Assembly (NCBI RefSeq): GCF_022513565.1
Contig: NZ_JAKWBE010000018.1
Location: forward strand, 1 to 64,000
Reading direction: 5' to 3'
Length of the DNA stretch: 64,000 nucleotides
Origin: Streptomyces gilvus
Lineage (GTDB): Bacteria > Actinomycetota > Actinomycetes > Streptomycetales > Streptomycetaceae
This document shows positions 1 to 7,590 of this stretch, piece after piece. The position numbers and the translations under genes were made by a program. Each line of letters begins with the position of its first letter. The stretch's first letter is position 1. Below the pieces are notes generated by a model. It was given only the letters and a program-made list of their open reading frames with translations. It ran no database searches and was not told where the DNA came from.

Positions 1-138
1 GGCGCCGAACCAGGGCCAGAACAGGGTGCGCGGGGTGCCTTTGCGTTCGGCGTCGCGGATGACGTCGAGGCCGTGCGTCTCCACCTGGAGCCGGCCGGCC
101 GTGGATCTGTTGTCGGGGGAATCCGAGGGGTCTGCCAT
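1..138 (-). CDS. NCS1-family permease, N-terminal part only
   Basis: The gene starts at ATG 138 on the minus strand and runs off the left edge, so only about 46 residues are visible. They include GLDVIRDAERKG followed by a LFWPWFGA motif, which is the typical cytoplasmic N-terminus of nucleobase:cation symporter-1 (purine-cytosine/hydantoin) permeases just before the first membrane helix. Members import nucleobases, allantoin, hydantoins or thiamine precursors; the substrate cannot be told from this piece. A second NCS1 permease lies at 3874-5325, and both upstream regions carry GTCTGG and CTGGTCA words. Family assignment is fairly secure from the motif; function is inferred. Confidence 0.75.
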   Translation of the reverse strand, partial: MADPSDSPDNRSTAGRLQVETHGLDVIRDAERKGTPRTLFWPWFGA

Positions 139-151
139 GGTCGACCTACCT

Positions 152-170
152 GTCCAGACGCGTCCAGACG
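152..170. promoter_or_regulatory. Direct repeat GTCCAGACG x2 upstream of the NCS1 permease
   Basis: GTCCAGACG occurs at 152-160 and again at 162-170, one helical turn apart, about 15-30 bp before the permease start at 138. On the gene strand it reads as two CGTCTGGAC copies preceded by CTGGTCA. Related words occur before the second NCS1 permease. Repeats phased by 10 bp suggest a regulator site; the regulator is unknown. Confidence 0.35.
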
Positions 171-289
171 TGACCAGGGGAGGCTAGGTCGGGTGCGTGG
201 GGGCGTCAAGGATCAAGTGACCGGGGTGTGATGACCTTGGCCGGGGTGGTTACCCGGAGGACCGGACGTACCCCACAGGAAGCAATCCG

Positions 290-526
290 ATGATCGACGA
301 CAGCGACCGTCACGAGCGGGTCTTCCAGGCGCTCGTCGCGGCCCAGCGGCGGCACGGCGGCATGCCGGTCCACCTGGAGGAGATCGCCCGTACCGCGCGG
401 CTGCCGGCGGACGAGACACGCGATCTGCTGGACGATCTGACACAGGTGGACCGCCGGGTGACGGAACTGGCGGGCGGCGACGAGCCGACTCTCGGCCCGC
501 GGTTCGGGGTCGCGCCGCGGCTGTGA
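290..526 (+). CDS. Small conserved-type protein, possible winged-helix fold
   Basis: A 78-residue protein starting at ATG 290. It is rich in charged residues and predicted helices, with no signal peptide or membrane segment. The arrangement HLEEIARTARLPADETRDLLDDL looks like a winged-helix or DprA-type DNA-binding unit, in which a helix-turn-helix is followed by a short basic tail. It stands alone, divergent from the NCS1 permease and convergent with gnd. I do not recognise a named family. It could be a small regulator of a neighbour, but nothing in the sequence proves this. Coding periodicity and a clear start make it a likely real gene. Confidence 0.6.
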   Translation: MIDDSDRHERVFQALVAAQRRHGGMPVHLEEIARTARLPADETRDLLDDLTQVDRRVTELAGGDEPTLGPRFGVAPRL

Positions 527-686
527 GACCACCCGGTGGTGCGGCGGCAGGCCACATTGTCGGTGGCGGGGGCGGTCAGGGCCGCCAGGGCGGCGAGCGC
601 CAGGGCGGCCGTGCCGAGTTCGCGCTTGGTGTGGATCATGTCCTCGGGAGCGACGGGTTCTGCCCGAAGGGCACGCCCGGTGTTGG

Positions 687-2126
687 TCAGGCGGGGGTCT
701 CCGGGCGGTTCGGGGCCGCCCAGTGGGTGTGGAAGGCGCCGGGGCGGTCGGTGCGCCGGTAGGTGTGGGCGCCGAAGTAGTCGCGCTGGCCCTGCAGGAG
801 GGCGGCGGGCAGGCGGTCGGCCCGCAGGGTGTCGTAGTGGGCGAGCGCGGCGGAGAACGCGGGGACGGGGATGCCGCGGCGGGCGGCGGAGGCGACGGTC
901 TCCCGCCAGGGCACCTGGGCGTCGGTGATCTCCATGGCGAACTCCATCTCGCCCAGCAGGCTGACCAGTTCGCGGTCGGCGGCGTAGGCGAGCCGGATGC
1001 GGTCGAGGAAGGAGGCGCGGATGATGCAGCCGCCGCGCCAGATCCTGGCGACCGTGCCGAGGTCGATCTTCCAGCCGTACTCGGCGGCCGCGTCCTGGAT
1101 CATCTTCAGGCCCTGGTCGTAGGCGATGACCTTCGACGCGTACAGGGCGTGCTCGACCTGGGAGGCGAAGCGTTCGGCCTCGGTGCGGCTGAGGTGCGGC
1201 CGGGTGCCGCCGGGCAGGCCCGCGTAGGCGGCGCGCAGTTCGCTCTGCCCGGAGGCGGCGCGGGCGAAGGTGGCCTGGGCGATGGCGGTGACCGGGGAGG
1301 CGAGGTCGAGGGCGGTCTGCACGGTCCAGCGGCCGGTGCCCTTCTGTCCGGCGGCGTCGGCCACGATGTCGACGAAGGGGGCGCCGGTCTCCGGGTCGGT
1401 GTGGGCGAGGACCTCGGCGGTGATCTCGACCAGGTAGGAGCCGAGCCGGCCGGCGTTCCAGCGGCGGAAGACGTCCGCGATCTCGGCCGGGGTGTATCCG
1501 GCGACCTGGCGCAGCAGGTCGTACGCCTCGGCGATGAGCTGCATGTCGGCGTACTCGATGCCGTTGTGGACCATCTTGACGAAGTGTCCGGCGCCGTCGC
1601 TGCCGATGTGGGCGGCGCAGGGCTCGCCGTCGACCTTGGCGCTGATGGTCTCGAACATCGGGCCGAGCACGTCGTACGACTCCGCGGAGCCGCCGACCAT
1701 GATCGACGGCCCCTCCAGGGCGCCCTCCTCGCCGCCGGAGACGCCGGCGCCGACGAAGTGCAGGCCGCGCTCGCGCAGGGCGGCCTCGCGGCGGCGGGTG
1801 TCGGCGAAGTGGGCGTTGCCGCCGTCGATGATCATGTCGCCGGGCTCCAGGAGCGGGGCGAACTCCTCGATGACCGCGTCGGTGGCGGCGCCCGCCTGCA
1901 CCATGATCATCAGGCGGCGGGGGCGTTCGAGGGCGACGACGAACTCCTCGGCCGTCTCGGCGGGGACGAAGGTGCCCTCGTCGCCGTACACCTCCATCAG
2001 TGCGCGCGTGCGGCCGGCCGTGCGGTTGTGGACGGCGACGGTGTACCCGCGGCGGGCGAAGTTGCGCGCCAGGTTGCGGCCCATGACCCCCAGGCCGGTG
2101 ACGCCGATGGCTGCGGTTGCGTTCAT
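687..2126 (-). CDS. gnd: 6-phosphogluconate dehydrogenase (NADP-dependent, decarboxylating)
   Basis: Oxidises and decarboxylates 6-phosphogluconate to ribulose 5-phosphate with formation of NADPH, the third step of the oxidative pentose phosphate pathway, in the cytoplasm. The 479-residue length matches the long (E. coli-type) form. Visible motifs are the Rossmann GLGVMG (residues 11-16), the substrate loop GVSGGEEGA (128-136), and HFVKMVHNGIEY (181-192) holding catalytic Lys184 and Glu191. It starts at ATG 2126 and is divergent from gap, so the 189-bp gap between them must carry both promoters. Streptomyces often have more than one gnd; whether this is the main or an accessory copy cannot be told here. 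Confidence 0.95.
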   Translation of the reverse strand: MNATAAIGVTGLGVMGRNLARNFARRGYTVAVHNRTAGRTRALMEVYGDEGTFVPAETAEEFVVALERPRRLMIMVQAGAATDAVIEEFAPLLEPGDMIIDGGNAHFADTRRREAALRERGLHFVGAGVSGGEEGALEGPSIMVGGSAESYDVLGPMFETISAKVDGEPCAAHIGSDGAGHFVKMVHNGIEYADMQLIAEAYDLLRQVAGYTPAEIADVFRRWNAGRLGSYLVEITAEVLAHTDPETGAPFVDIVADAAGQKGTGRWTVQTALDLASPVTAIAQATFARAASGQSELRAAYAGLPGGTRPHLSRTEAERFASQVEHALYASKVIAYDQGLKMIQDAAAEYGWKIDLGTVARIWRGGCIIRASFLDRIRLAYAADRELVSLLGEMEFAMEITDAQVPWRETVASAARRGIPVPAFSAALAHYDTLRADRLPAALLQGQRDYFGAHTYRRTDRPGAFHTHWAAPNRPETPA

Positions 2127-2315
2127 GGTGGTGGTGTCCCTCGATCGGTTCCGGTGGCGGTCGGCGGGGCGGGCAGGCCCCCATGACCGTGAGGTACGGA
2201 CGGGGAGCCGGATCGTCTCGATTCACCCCTCGTTCACCGCCTGACACCCCCGTTCGAAGTATCGAAACAGGCGGGGTTTAACATATGAGCGCCGCCTAGC
2301 TCGAAAGATGGATCT
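2127..2315. promoter_or_regulatory. Divergent gnd/gap intergenic region
   Basis: This 189-bp gap separates the starts of gnd and gap and must hold two promoters. It contains an AT-richer stretch at 2250-2285 and an interrupted palindrome TTCGA-AGTA-TCGAA (2253-2266) about 50 bp before the gap start. The palindrome could be an operator for shared control of the two sugar-phosphate enzymes. I cannot name the regulator. Confidence 0.4.
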
Positions 2316-3770
2316 GTGACTGTCAACGACGACTCGTTCACCAACTGGAAGACCCGCGAGGAGATCGCGGAGTCGATGATCCCGATCATCGGGAAGCTGC
2401 ACCGCGAGCGGGACGTCACCGTCCTGCTGCACAGCCGCTCCCTGGTGAACAAGTCGGTGGTGAGCATCCTCAAGACCCACCGCTTCGCCCGGCAGATCGC
2501 CGGCGAGGAGCTCTCGGTCACCGAGACCCTGCCGTTCCTGCAGGCGCTGACGACGCTCGACCTCGGCCCCTCCCAGATCGACATCGGCATGCTGGCCGCG
2601 ACGTACAAGGACGACGACCGGGGCCTGACGGTGCAGGCGTTCACCGCCGAGGCCGTCGCCGGGGCCACCGGCGCCGACAAGATCGAGGGAGGCGTCGGGC
2701 GCGACGTCGTCCTCTACGGCTTCGGCCGCATCGGTCGCCTCGTGGCGCGGCTGCTGATCGAGAAGGCCGGCTCCGGCAACGGCTTGCGGCTGCGCGCGAT
2801 CGTCGTGCGTGGTGGGGGCGGGCGGGCCTCCGAGGACCTCGTCAAACGTGCCTCGCTGCTGCGCCGGGACTCCATCCACGGCCAGTTCCAGGGCACGATC
2901 ACCGTGGACGAGGCGTCGAGCACGATCTTCGCCAACGGCAACGCGATCAAGGTGCTCTACGCGAGCGACCCCTCCGAGGTCGACTACACGGCGTACGGCA
3001 TCGACAACGCGATCCTGATCGACAACACCGGCAAGTGGCGCGACCGCGAGGGCCTGTCCCAGCACCTGCGTCCCGGCATCGACAAGGTCGTGCTGACCGC
3101 GCCCGGCAAGGGCGACGTCCCGAACATCGTGCACGGCGTCAACCACGACACGATCAAGCCGGACGAGCGGATCCTGTCCTGCGCCTCCTGCACCACCAAC
3201 GCGATCGTGCCGCCGCTGAAGGCGATGGACGACGAGTACGGCGTGCTGCGCGGCCACGTGGAGACGGTGCACTCGTTCACCAACGACCAGAACCTGCTGG
3301 ACAACTACCACAAGGCCGACCGCCGGGGCCGTTCGGCGCCGCTGAACATGGTCATCACCGAGACCGGCGCCGCCTCCGCCGTCGCCAAGGCGCTGCCCGA
3401 CCTGAAGGCACGGATCACCGGCAGCTCGATCCGGGTCCCGGTGCCGGACGTCTCGATCGCGATCCTCAACCTCCAGCTCGCCCGCGCGACCGACCGCGAG
3501 GAAGTCCTCGACCACCTGCGCAAGGTGTCGCTGACCTCGCCGCTCAGGCGCCAGATCGACTTCACCACCGCTCCCGACGCGGTCTCCAGCGACTTCATCG
3601 GCTCGCGGCACGCCTCGATCATCGACGCGGGCGCCACCAAGGTGGAGGGCGACAACGCCATCCTCTACCTCTGGTACGACAACGAGTTCGGCTACTCCTG
3701 CCAGGTCATCCGGGTCGTCCAGCACGTCTCCGGGGTGGAGTACCCGACCTTCCCGAGCCCGGCGGTCTGA
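2316..3770 (+). CDS. gap: Glyceraldehyde-3-phosphate dehydrogenase, long form
   Basis: Phosphorylating oxidation of glyceraldehyde 3-phosphate to 1,3-bisphosphoglycerate with NAD(P), in glycolysis or gluconeogenesis. It starts at GTG 2316 and has 484 residues, about 130-150 more than the usual 335-residue enzyme; the extra part is an N-terminal helical extension (residues 1-125). The NAD-binding GFGRIGR motif is at 135-141 and the catalytic SCTTN at 291-295 (Cys292), followed by a TNAI rather than the more common TNCL. The C-terminal WYDNEFGYS is typical. Actinobacteria usually also carry a short-form gap in the pgk/tpi operon, so this is probably a second isozyme. A terminator-like hairpin overlaps its stop. 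Confidence 0.93.
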   Translation: MTVNDDSFTNWKTREEIAESMIPIIGKLHRERDVTVLLHSRSLVNKSVVSILKTHRFARQIAGEELSVTETLPFLQALTTLDLGPSQIDIGMLAATYKDDDRGLTVQAFTAEAVAGATGADKIEGGVGRDVVLYGFGRIGRLVARLLIEKAGSGNGLRLRAIVVRGGGGRASEDLVKRASLLRRDSIHGQFQGTITVDEASSTIFANGNAIKVLYASDPSEVDYTAYGIDNAILIDNTGKWRDREGLSQHLRPGIDKVVLTAPGKGDVPNIVHGVNHDTIKPDERILSCASCTTNAIVPPLKAMDDEYGVLRGHVETVHSFTNDQNLLDNYHKADRRGRSAPLNMVITETGAASAVAKALPDLKARITGSSIRVPVPDVSIAILNLQLARATDREEVLDHLRKVSLTSPLRRQIDFTTAPDAVSSDFIGSRHASIIDAGATKVEGDNAILYLWYDNEFGYSCQVIRVVQHVSGVEYPTFPSPAV

Positions 3771-3791
3771 CCAGGCGGGTCTGTCTGGTCA
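3768..3791 (+). terminator. Possible terminator after gap
   Basis: The inverted repeat TGACCAG (3768-3774) / CTGGTCA (3785-3791) forms a 7-bp stem with a 10-nt loop that starts at the gap stop codon. No U-tract follows, as is common in Streptomyces. The right arm also belongs to a second inverted repeat before the NCS1 gene, so it may be regulatory instead. Confidence 0.4.
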
Positions 3792-3821
3792 AGGGTCGGC
3801 AATGTGACCTTTGGCCAGACA
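3782..3821. promoter_or_regulatory. Inverted repeat TGTCTGG/CCAGACA before NCS1 permease
   Basis: TGTCTGG (3782-3788) and CCAGACA (3815-3821) are perfect 7-bp inverted repeats separated by 26 bp, 52-92 bp ahead of the permease start at 3874. The same GTCTGG core and CTGGTCA word occur before the NCS1 gene at the left edge, so both transporters may answer to one regulator. Confidence 0.35.
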
Positions 3822-3873
3822 ATTCCAGGGAATGAATCCGGCCACAGGGGTGGAGGAACACTCTGGAGGCGCC

Positions 3874-5325
3874 GTGAGCACAACGTCGGAACCGCGGGTG
3901 TCGGGGCTGGAGATCCGCTCCATCGACTACGTTCCGCTCGACGAGCGCCACGGCAAGCTGTGGCACCTCGGCCCGCTGTGGTTCATGTCGAACGCCCAGA
4001 TCGCCACCCTCGCCGTGGGCCTGATCAGCATCACCGAGGGCGGCAACCTCATCTGGTCGCTGATCGCGATCGTGGCCGGCACCGTCCTGGGCACCTTCTT
4101 CATGGCCTTCCACTCGGCCCAGGGCCCCCAGCTGGGCCTGCCGCAGATGATCCAGTCGCGGCCCCAGTTCGGCTACATCGGGGCCCTGCTGGTGTGGCTG
4201 TTCGCCTACATCCAGTACGCGGGCTTCAACGTCTTCAACACCATCCTCGCCGGCGAGGCCATGCACACCACCGTGCACGGCGGGGTGAAGCTGTGGGTCG
4301 TCGTGGTCACCGTGGTCGCCCTGGTGATCGCGCTGGTCGGCTACGACGTCATCCACCGGGCCGAGCAGTTCCTGACCTACACCTTCCTGGTCGTCTTCGG
4401 GATCTTCACCGTGGGCGTCCTGGTCACCCTGCACTACCCGGCCGGCTCCTTCGACCTCGGCGCCTTCAAGTGGACGCCGTTCCTGGCGCAGTTCGGCGTG
4501 GTGGCCGGCTACCAGATCAGCTGGGCGATCTACGTCTCGGACTACTCCCGCTATCTGCCGCCGGACGTCACCGTCCGCAAGACCTTCTACTGGACCTACT
4601 TCGGCTCCGCCCTGGGCGGCATCTGGCTGATGGTGCTGGGCGCGTTGCTCGCCGCCTGGGCGGGCAAGGACTTCGACACGATCAAGTCGATCAACGCGGC
4701 GGGCGACAAGGTCTTCACCGGCTTCGGCGCGATCGTGCTGCTCTTCGCCGTGCTGGGCCTGGTCTCCGTCACCGCGCTGAACATGTACGGCGGCTCGCTC
4801 ACGTTGATCAGCGCCGTCGACTCGATCAGACGGGTGCGCCCGACGCTGAGCGTACGGCTGGTGACCATCGGCCTGACCGCGGCCCTCTCCCTGGTCGGCG
4901 CGCTGGCCGCGACCTCCAACTTCCTGGAGAACTTCAACAACTTCCTGCTGCTGGTCCTCTATCTGTTCATCCCGTGGACCGCGGTCAACCTGATGGACTA
5001 CTACGTCGTGCGCCGAGGCCACTACGCCATCGCCGAGATCTTCAACCCCCGGGGCATCTACGGCCGTTGGGGCTGGCAGGGCATCATCGCCTATCTGGTG
5101 GGCTTCGGCGTCATGGTGCCGTTCTTCGCCGTGGGCACCCTCTACACCGGCCCTGTCGCGGACGCGCTCGGCGGAGCGGACATCTCGCTGTTCATCGGGC
5201 TGCCCGTGGCCGGCGCCCTCTACTGGTGGCTGACCCGCTCCATCGACGTGGCTGCGGAGGCACGGCTGGCCGAGGCGGAGGCGGAGGAATTGGAGCAGGC
5301 GGCCCACGAACACCGCGAGCCCTGA
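3874..5325 (+). CDS. NCS1-family nucleobase/hydantoin-type permease
   Basis: A 483-residue membrane transporter with about 12 hydrophobic segments. The N-terminal SIDYVPLDERHGKLWHLGPLWF and the following QIATLAVG segment are typical of the nucleobase:cation symporter-1 family, which imports purines, cytosine, allantoin or hydantoins with H+ or Na+. The start is set at GTG 3874 because GGAGG lies at 3865-3869; an in-frame ATG at 3811 would place coding sequence in the putative operator. The acidic C-terminal tail (AEAEAEELEQAAHEH) is cytoplasmic. It follows gap in the same direction but a hairpin and about 100 bp separate them, so independent transcription is likely. Substrate not determinable. 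Confidence 0.88.
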   Translation: MSTTSEPRVSGLEIRSIDYVPLDERHGKLWHLGPLWFMSNAQIATLAVGLISITEGGNLIWSLIAIVAGTVLGTFFMAFHSAQGPQLGLPQMIQSRPQFGYIGALLVWLFAYIQYAGFNVFNTILAGEAMHTTVHGGVKLWVVVVTVVALVIALVGYDVIHRAEQFLTYTFLVVFGIFTVGVLVTLHYPAGSFDLGAFKWTPFLAQFGVVAGYQISWAIYVSDYSRYLPPDVTVRKTFYWTYFGSALGGIWLMVLGALLAAWAGKDFDTIKSINAAGDKVFTGFGAIVLLFAVLGLVSVTALNMYGGSLTLISAVDSIRRVRPTLSVRLVTIGLTAALSLVGALAATSNFLENFNNFLLLVLYLFIPWTAVNLMDYYVVRRGHYAIAEIFNPRGIYGRWGWQGIIAYLVGFGVMVPFFAVGTLYTGPVADALGGADISLFIGLPVAGALYWWLTRSIDVAAEARLAEAEAEELEQAAHEHREP

Positions 5326-5456
5326 CGGATATCGGCGAATCCGGCACTATCGCCGCGAACCGATTCCGTGGTGAATGTGTGTGGGTTATGTTCGGGCCGC
5401 CACGGGACGTGAAGCAGGCTTGCGGCGATTTCTTTCATGAAGTAACTACGTGAATC

Positions 5457-6122
5457 ATGAACTTGTTCACCCGCGCTGCGTCCCTGCGCCGCCCGGCTCC
5501 CCCCGCAGCTTCACCGACCCCCACCACCCGGCCGCCGGCGTTCTCCCCCACCGCCGGCGCCGCCACCCCCGCCCTGGCCTCACTGACCGGCGAATGGATG
5601 ATCGACCCGGCGCACAGCCGGATCGGTTTCTCCGTCCGGCACGCCATGGTCACGACCGTGCGCGGAGCCTTCACCGAGTACCGCAGCAGGCTCTATTTCG
5701 ACGGCCACGATCCCGCCCGCTCGCAGGCGGAGATCGTGCTGTCCACCGCCAGCGTCGACACCGGCGTGGAACAACGCGACGCGCACCTGGTCGGCCGTGA
5801 CTTCCTGGACGCCCGCAACTACCCCCGGATGAGCTTCAGGAGCACCGCCGTCGAGGTCGACGGCAACGATGTCTACCGCATGACCGGCGACCTCACCATC
5901 AAGACCGTGACACGTCCCGTGGTGCTGGAACTCACCTACATAGGCCATGTGACCGACCCCTTCGGCTATGAACGCGTCGGATTCGACGGCACCACCACGA
6001 TCAACCGTTCCGAATGGGGTCTTACCTACAACGCCAAACTCGCCGAGGGCGGTGCCATGGTGAGCGAGAAAGTGCGTCTGCAATTCGACATCGCCGCCAT
6101 CCGCACCACTCCCAACGAATGA
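5457..6122 (+). CDS. YceI-family lipid-binding protein
   Basis: A 221-residue protein whose residues from about 45 to the end form a YceI beta-barrel (lipocalin-like, binding isoprenoid or other amphiphilic chains). Diagnostic stretches are WMIDPAHSRIGFSVRHAMVTTVRG, the DARNYPRMSF strand and the FDGTTTINRSEWGL strand. The first 45 residues are Pro/Ala/Thr-rich and basic; there is no clear signal peptide, so it is probably cytoplasmic, as in many actinobacterial members. No convincing ribosome binding site precedes ATG 5457, so the start is uncertain. A long hairpin just after the stop ends the transcript. Role unknown; members are often stress- or base-induced. Confidence 0.88.
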   Translation: MNLFTRAASLRRPAPPAASPTPTTRPPAFSPTAGAATPALASLTGEWMIDPAHSRIGFSVRHAMVTTVRGAFTEYRSRLYFDGHDPARSQAEIVLSTASVDTGVEQRDAHLVGRDFLDARNYPRMSFRSTAVEVDGNDVYRMTGDLTIKTVTRPVVLELTYIGHVTDPFGYERVGFDGTTTINRSEWGLTYNAKLAEGGAMVSEKVRLQFDIAAIRTTPNE

Positions 6123-6138
6123 CGAGCCGCCGCTGAAA

Positions 6139-6169
6139 CGCACTCCGTGACCCGCGGTCGCGGAGTGCG
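6139..6169 (+). terminator. Terminator hairpin after the YceI gene
   Basis: CGCACTCCG (6139-6147) pairs with CGGAGTGCG (6161-6169), and the inner bases continue as GACC/GGTC through one G-U pair, giving a stem of about 14 bp with a 3-nt loop. It begins 17 bp past the stop codon. Its position argues against starting the next gene before 6170. Confidence 0.75.
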
Positions 6170-6221
6170 CCTTGGTAGGGTGCGGGAGTTGCGGCACCCA
6201 CGGGAGAGAGGCAAGGCGACG

Positions 6222-7094
6222 ATGCAGCCGTCCGTGCTCCCTCGGGCCGTGGCCGCGGCCACGGCGACCGCCTCGTCCCTGGGCCTGGCAGTCGACGACG
6301 CGATCGTGCTGCACGACTCCAACAAGCTCACCCTGCGGCTGCTGCCCTGTGACGTCCTGGCCCGGGTGGCGCCCGTGGCGGATCAGGTCGCGCGGTTCGA
6401 GGTCGACCTCGCCCGGCGCCTCGCCGGGGCCGGATGCCCCGTAGCCGTACTCGATCCACGCGTGGAGCCGCGCGTCCACGAACAGGACGGCTTCGTCATC
6501 ACGCTCTGGACCTACTACGAACCCGCGGGACCGCGACAGATCGCACCGGCCGACTACGCCGACGCGCTGAGGCGGCTGCACACCGGCATGCGCCAACTGG
6601 ACGTCCCCGCGCCCCACTTCACGGACCGGGTCGCACAGGCCCAGCACTTCGTGGCGAGCCGTGACCGCACTCCGGCGCTCGCCGACGCGGACCGGGAACT
6701 GCTCGGCGACACGCTGCGGAACCTCAGAGAAGTGATCGGCCGGCGCGGCGCCCCCGATCAGCTGCTGCACGGCGAGCCGCACCCGGGCAACCTGCTCTCC
6801 ACGGCGAACGGCCCCCTGTTCATCGACCTCGAGACCTGCTGCCGTGGACCCGTCGAATTCGACCTCGCCCATGCGCCCGAGGCCGTCGGCGACCACTACC
6901 CGGGGATCGATCACGAGCTGCTGCGCGCCTGTCGGCTCCTCGTCCTGGCGATGATCACGACATGGCGCTGGGAGCGGGACGACCAGCTCCCCGACGGGCG
7001 CCGGCTCGGCACGGAATGGCTCGGCGAGATCCGGGCGCGAACAATTTCTCATGGTGGTGTCGAGAACGCCCGACCGGCTCCGTCCCAGGGGTGA
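6222..7094 (+). CDS. Aminoglycoside phosphotransferase (APH)-fold kinase
   Basis: A 290-residue protein of the APH/choline kinase fold. The C-terminal half shows the catalytic loop LLHGEPHPGNLL (HGxxHxGN, in place of the usual HGDLHPGN) and the metal-binding LFIDLETCCRGPVEFDLA (IDxE/W-type motif). Members phosphorylate small molecules such as antibiotics, macrolides or metabolites. ATG 6222 is chosen because GGAGAG precedes it; an earlier in-frame start at 6147 would fall inside the terminator hairpin. It lies 41 bp ahead of the YciI gene in the same direction and may be cotranscribed. Substrate unknown; calling it a resistance gene would be unsupported. Confidence 0.82.
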   Translation: MQPSVLPRAVAAATATASSLGLAVDDAIVLHDSNKLTLRLLPCDVLARVAPVADQVARFEVDLARRLAGAGCPVAVLDPRVEPRVHEQDGFVITLWTYYEPAGPRQIAPADYADALRRLHTGMRQLDVPAPHFTDRVAQAQHFVASRDRTPALADADRELLGDTLRNLREVIGRRGAPDQLLHGEPHPGNLLSTANGPLFIDLETCCRGPVEFDLAHAPEAVGDHYPGIDHELLRACRLLVLAMITTWRWERDDQLPDGRRLGTEWLGEIRARTISHGGVENARPAPSQG

Positions 7095-7135
7095 ACGCGG
7101 CCACGAGGGGCCGCAACAGCACCGAGGAGAACACC

Positions 7136-7582
7136 ATGGCCAAGTACCTGCTGCTGAAGCACTACCGCGGCGCCCCGGCTCCGGTGAACGACGTGCCCAT
7201 GGACCAGTGGACGCCGGAGGAGATCTCGGCGCACGTGCGGTACATGAACGACTTCGCGGCCCGGCTGGAGAAGTCCGGCGAGTTCGTCGACAGCCAGGCG
7301 CTCACCCCCGAGGGGAGCTGGGTCCAGTACGGCGGTGAGGGACGCCCGCCGGTCACCGACGGCCCGTTCGCCGAGACCAAGGACCTCATCGCCGACTGGA
7401 TGATCATCGACGTGGACAGCCACGAGCGCGCCGTCGAGCTGGCCGCGGAGCTGTCGGCCGCTCCCGGGGCGGGCGGCAGGCCGATCCACGAGTGGCTGGA
7501 GGTGCGCCCGTTCATGAACCCGCACGCCACTGTCACGGACTTCGCCGACCACTGCACCGGCACGGCCCCCGCGCAGGAGTGA
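7136..7582 (+). CDS. YciI/DGPF-domain protein, partner of ECF42 sigma factor
   Basis: A 148-residue protein with the YCII-related fold, recognised by MAKYLLLKHYRG at the N-terminus and the signature TDGPFAETKDLIADWMIIDVDS around residues 81-102. ATG 7136 follows GAGGAG. It ends 8 bp before the start of the ECF sigma gene, so the two are surely one operon. Family knowledge: ECF42 sigma factors are typically encoded beside DGPF proteins and are thought to be controlled without a classical anti-sigma factor. The DGPF protein may be a target or modulator of the sigma factor; biochemical function is unknown. Confidence 0.9.
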   Translation: MAKYLLLKHYRGAPAPVNDVPMDQWTPEEISAHVRYMNDFAARLEKSGEFVDSQALTPEGSWVQYGGEGRPPVTDGPFAETKDLIADWMIIDVDSHERAVELAAELSAAPGAGGRPIHEWLEVRPFMNPHATVTDFADHCTGTAPAQE

Positions 7583-7590
7583 GCCCGCCC

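Noticed and set aside
310-639. Minus-strand reading from ATG 639 that starts like a signal peptide (MIHTKRELGTAALALAALAALTA)
   Set aside because: After about 25 residues it becomes the antisense of the small gene at 290-526, has no Cys/Ser mature region of a known type, and the ribosome site is only one base from the ATG. It may be a relic, but cannot be supported as a gene.
723-2186. Long plus-strand frame opposite gnd
   Set aside because: It is the antisense of a well-supported gene; long open antisense frames are expected in very G+C-rich DNA.
6222-7094. APH-fold protein as an antibiotic resistance gene
   Set aside because: The fold is shared by many metabolite kinases, and nothing in the context points to an antibiotic substrate.
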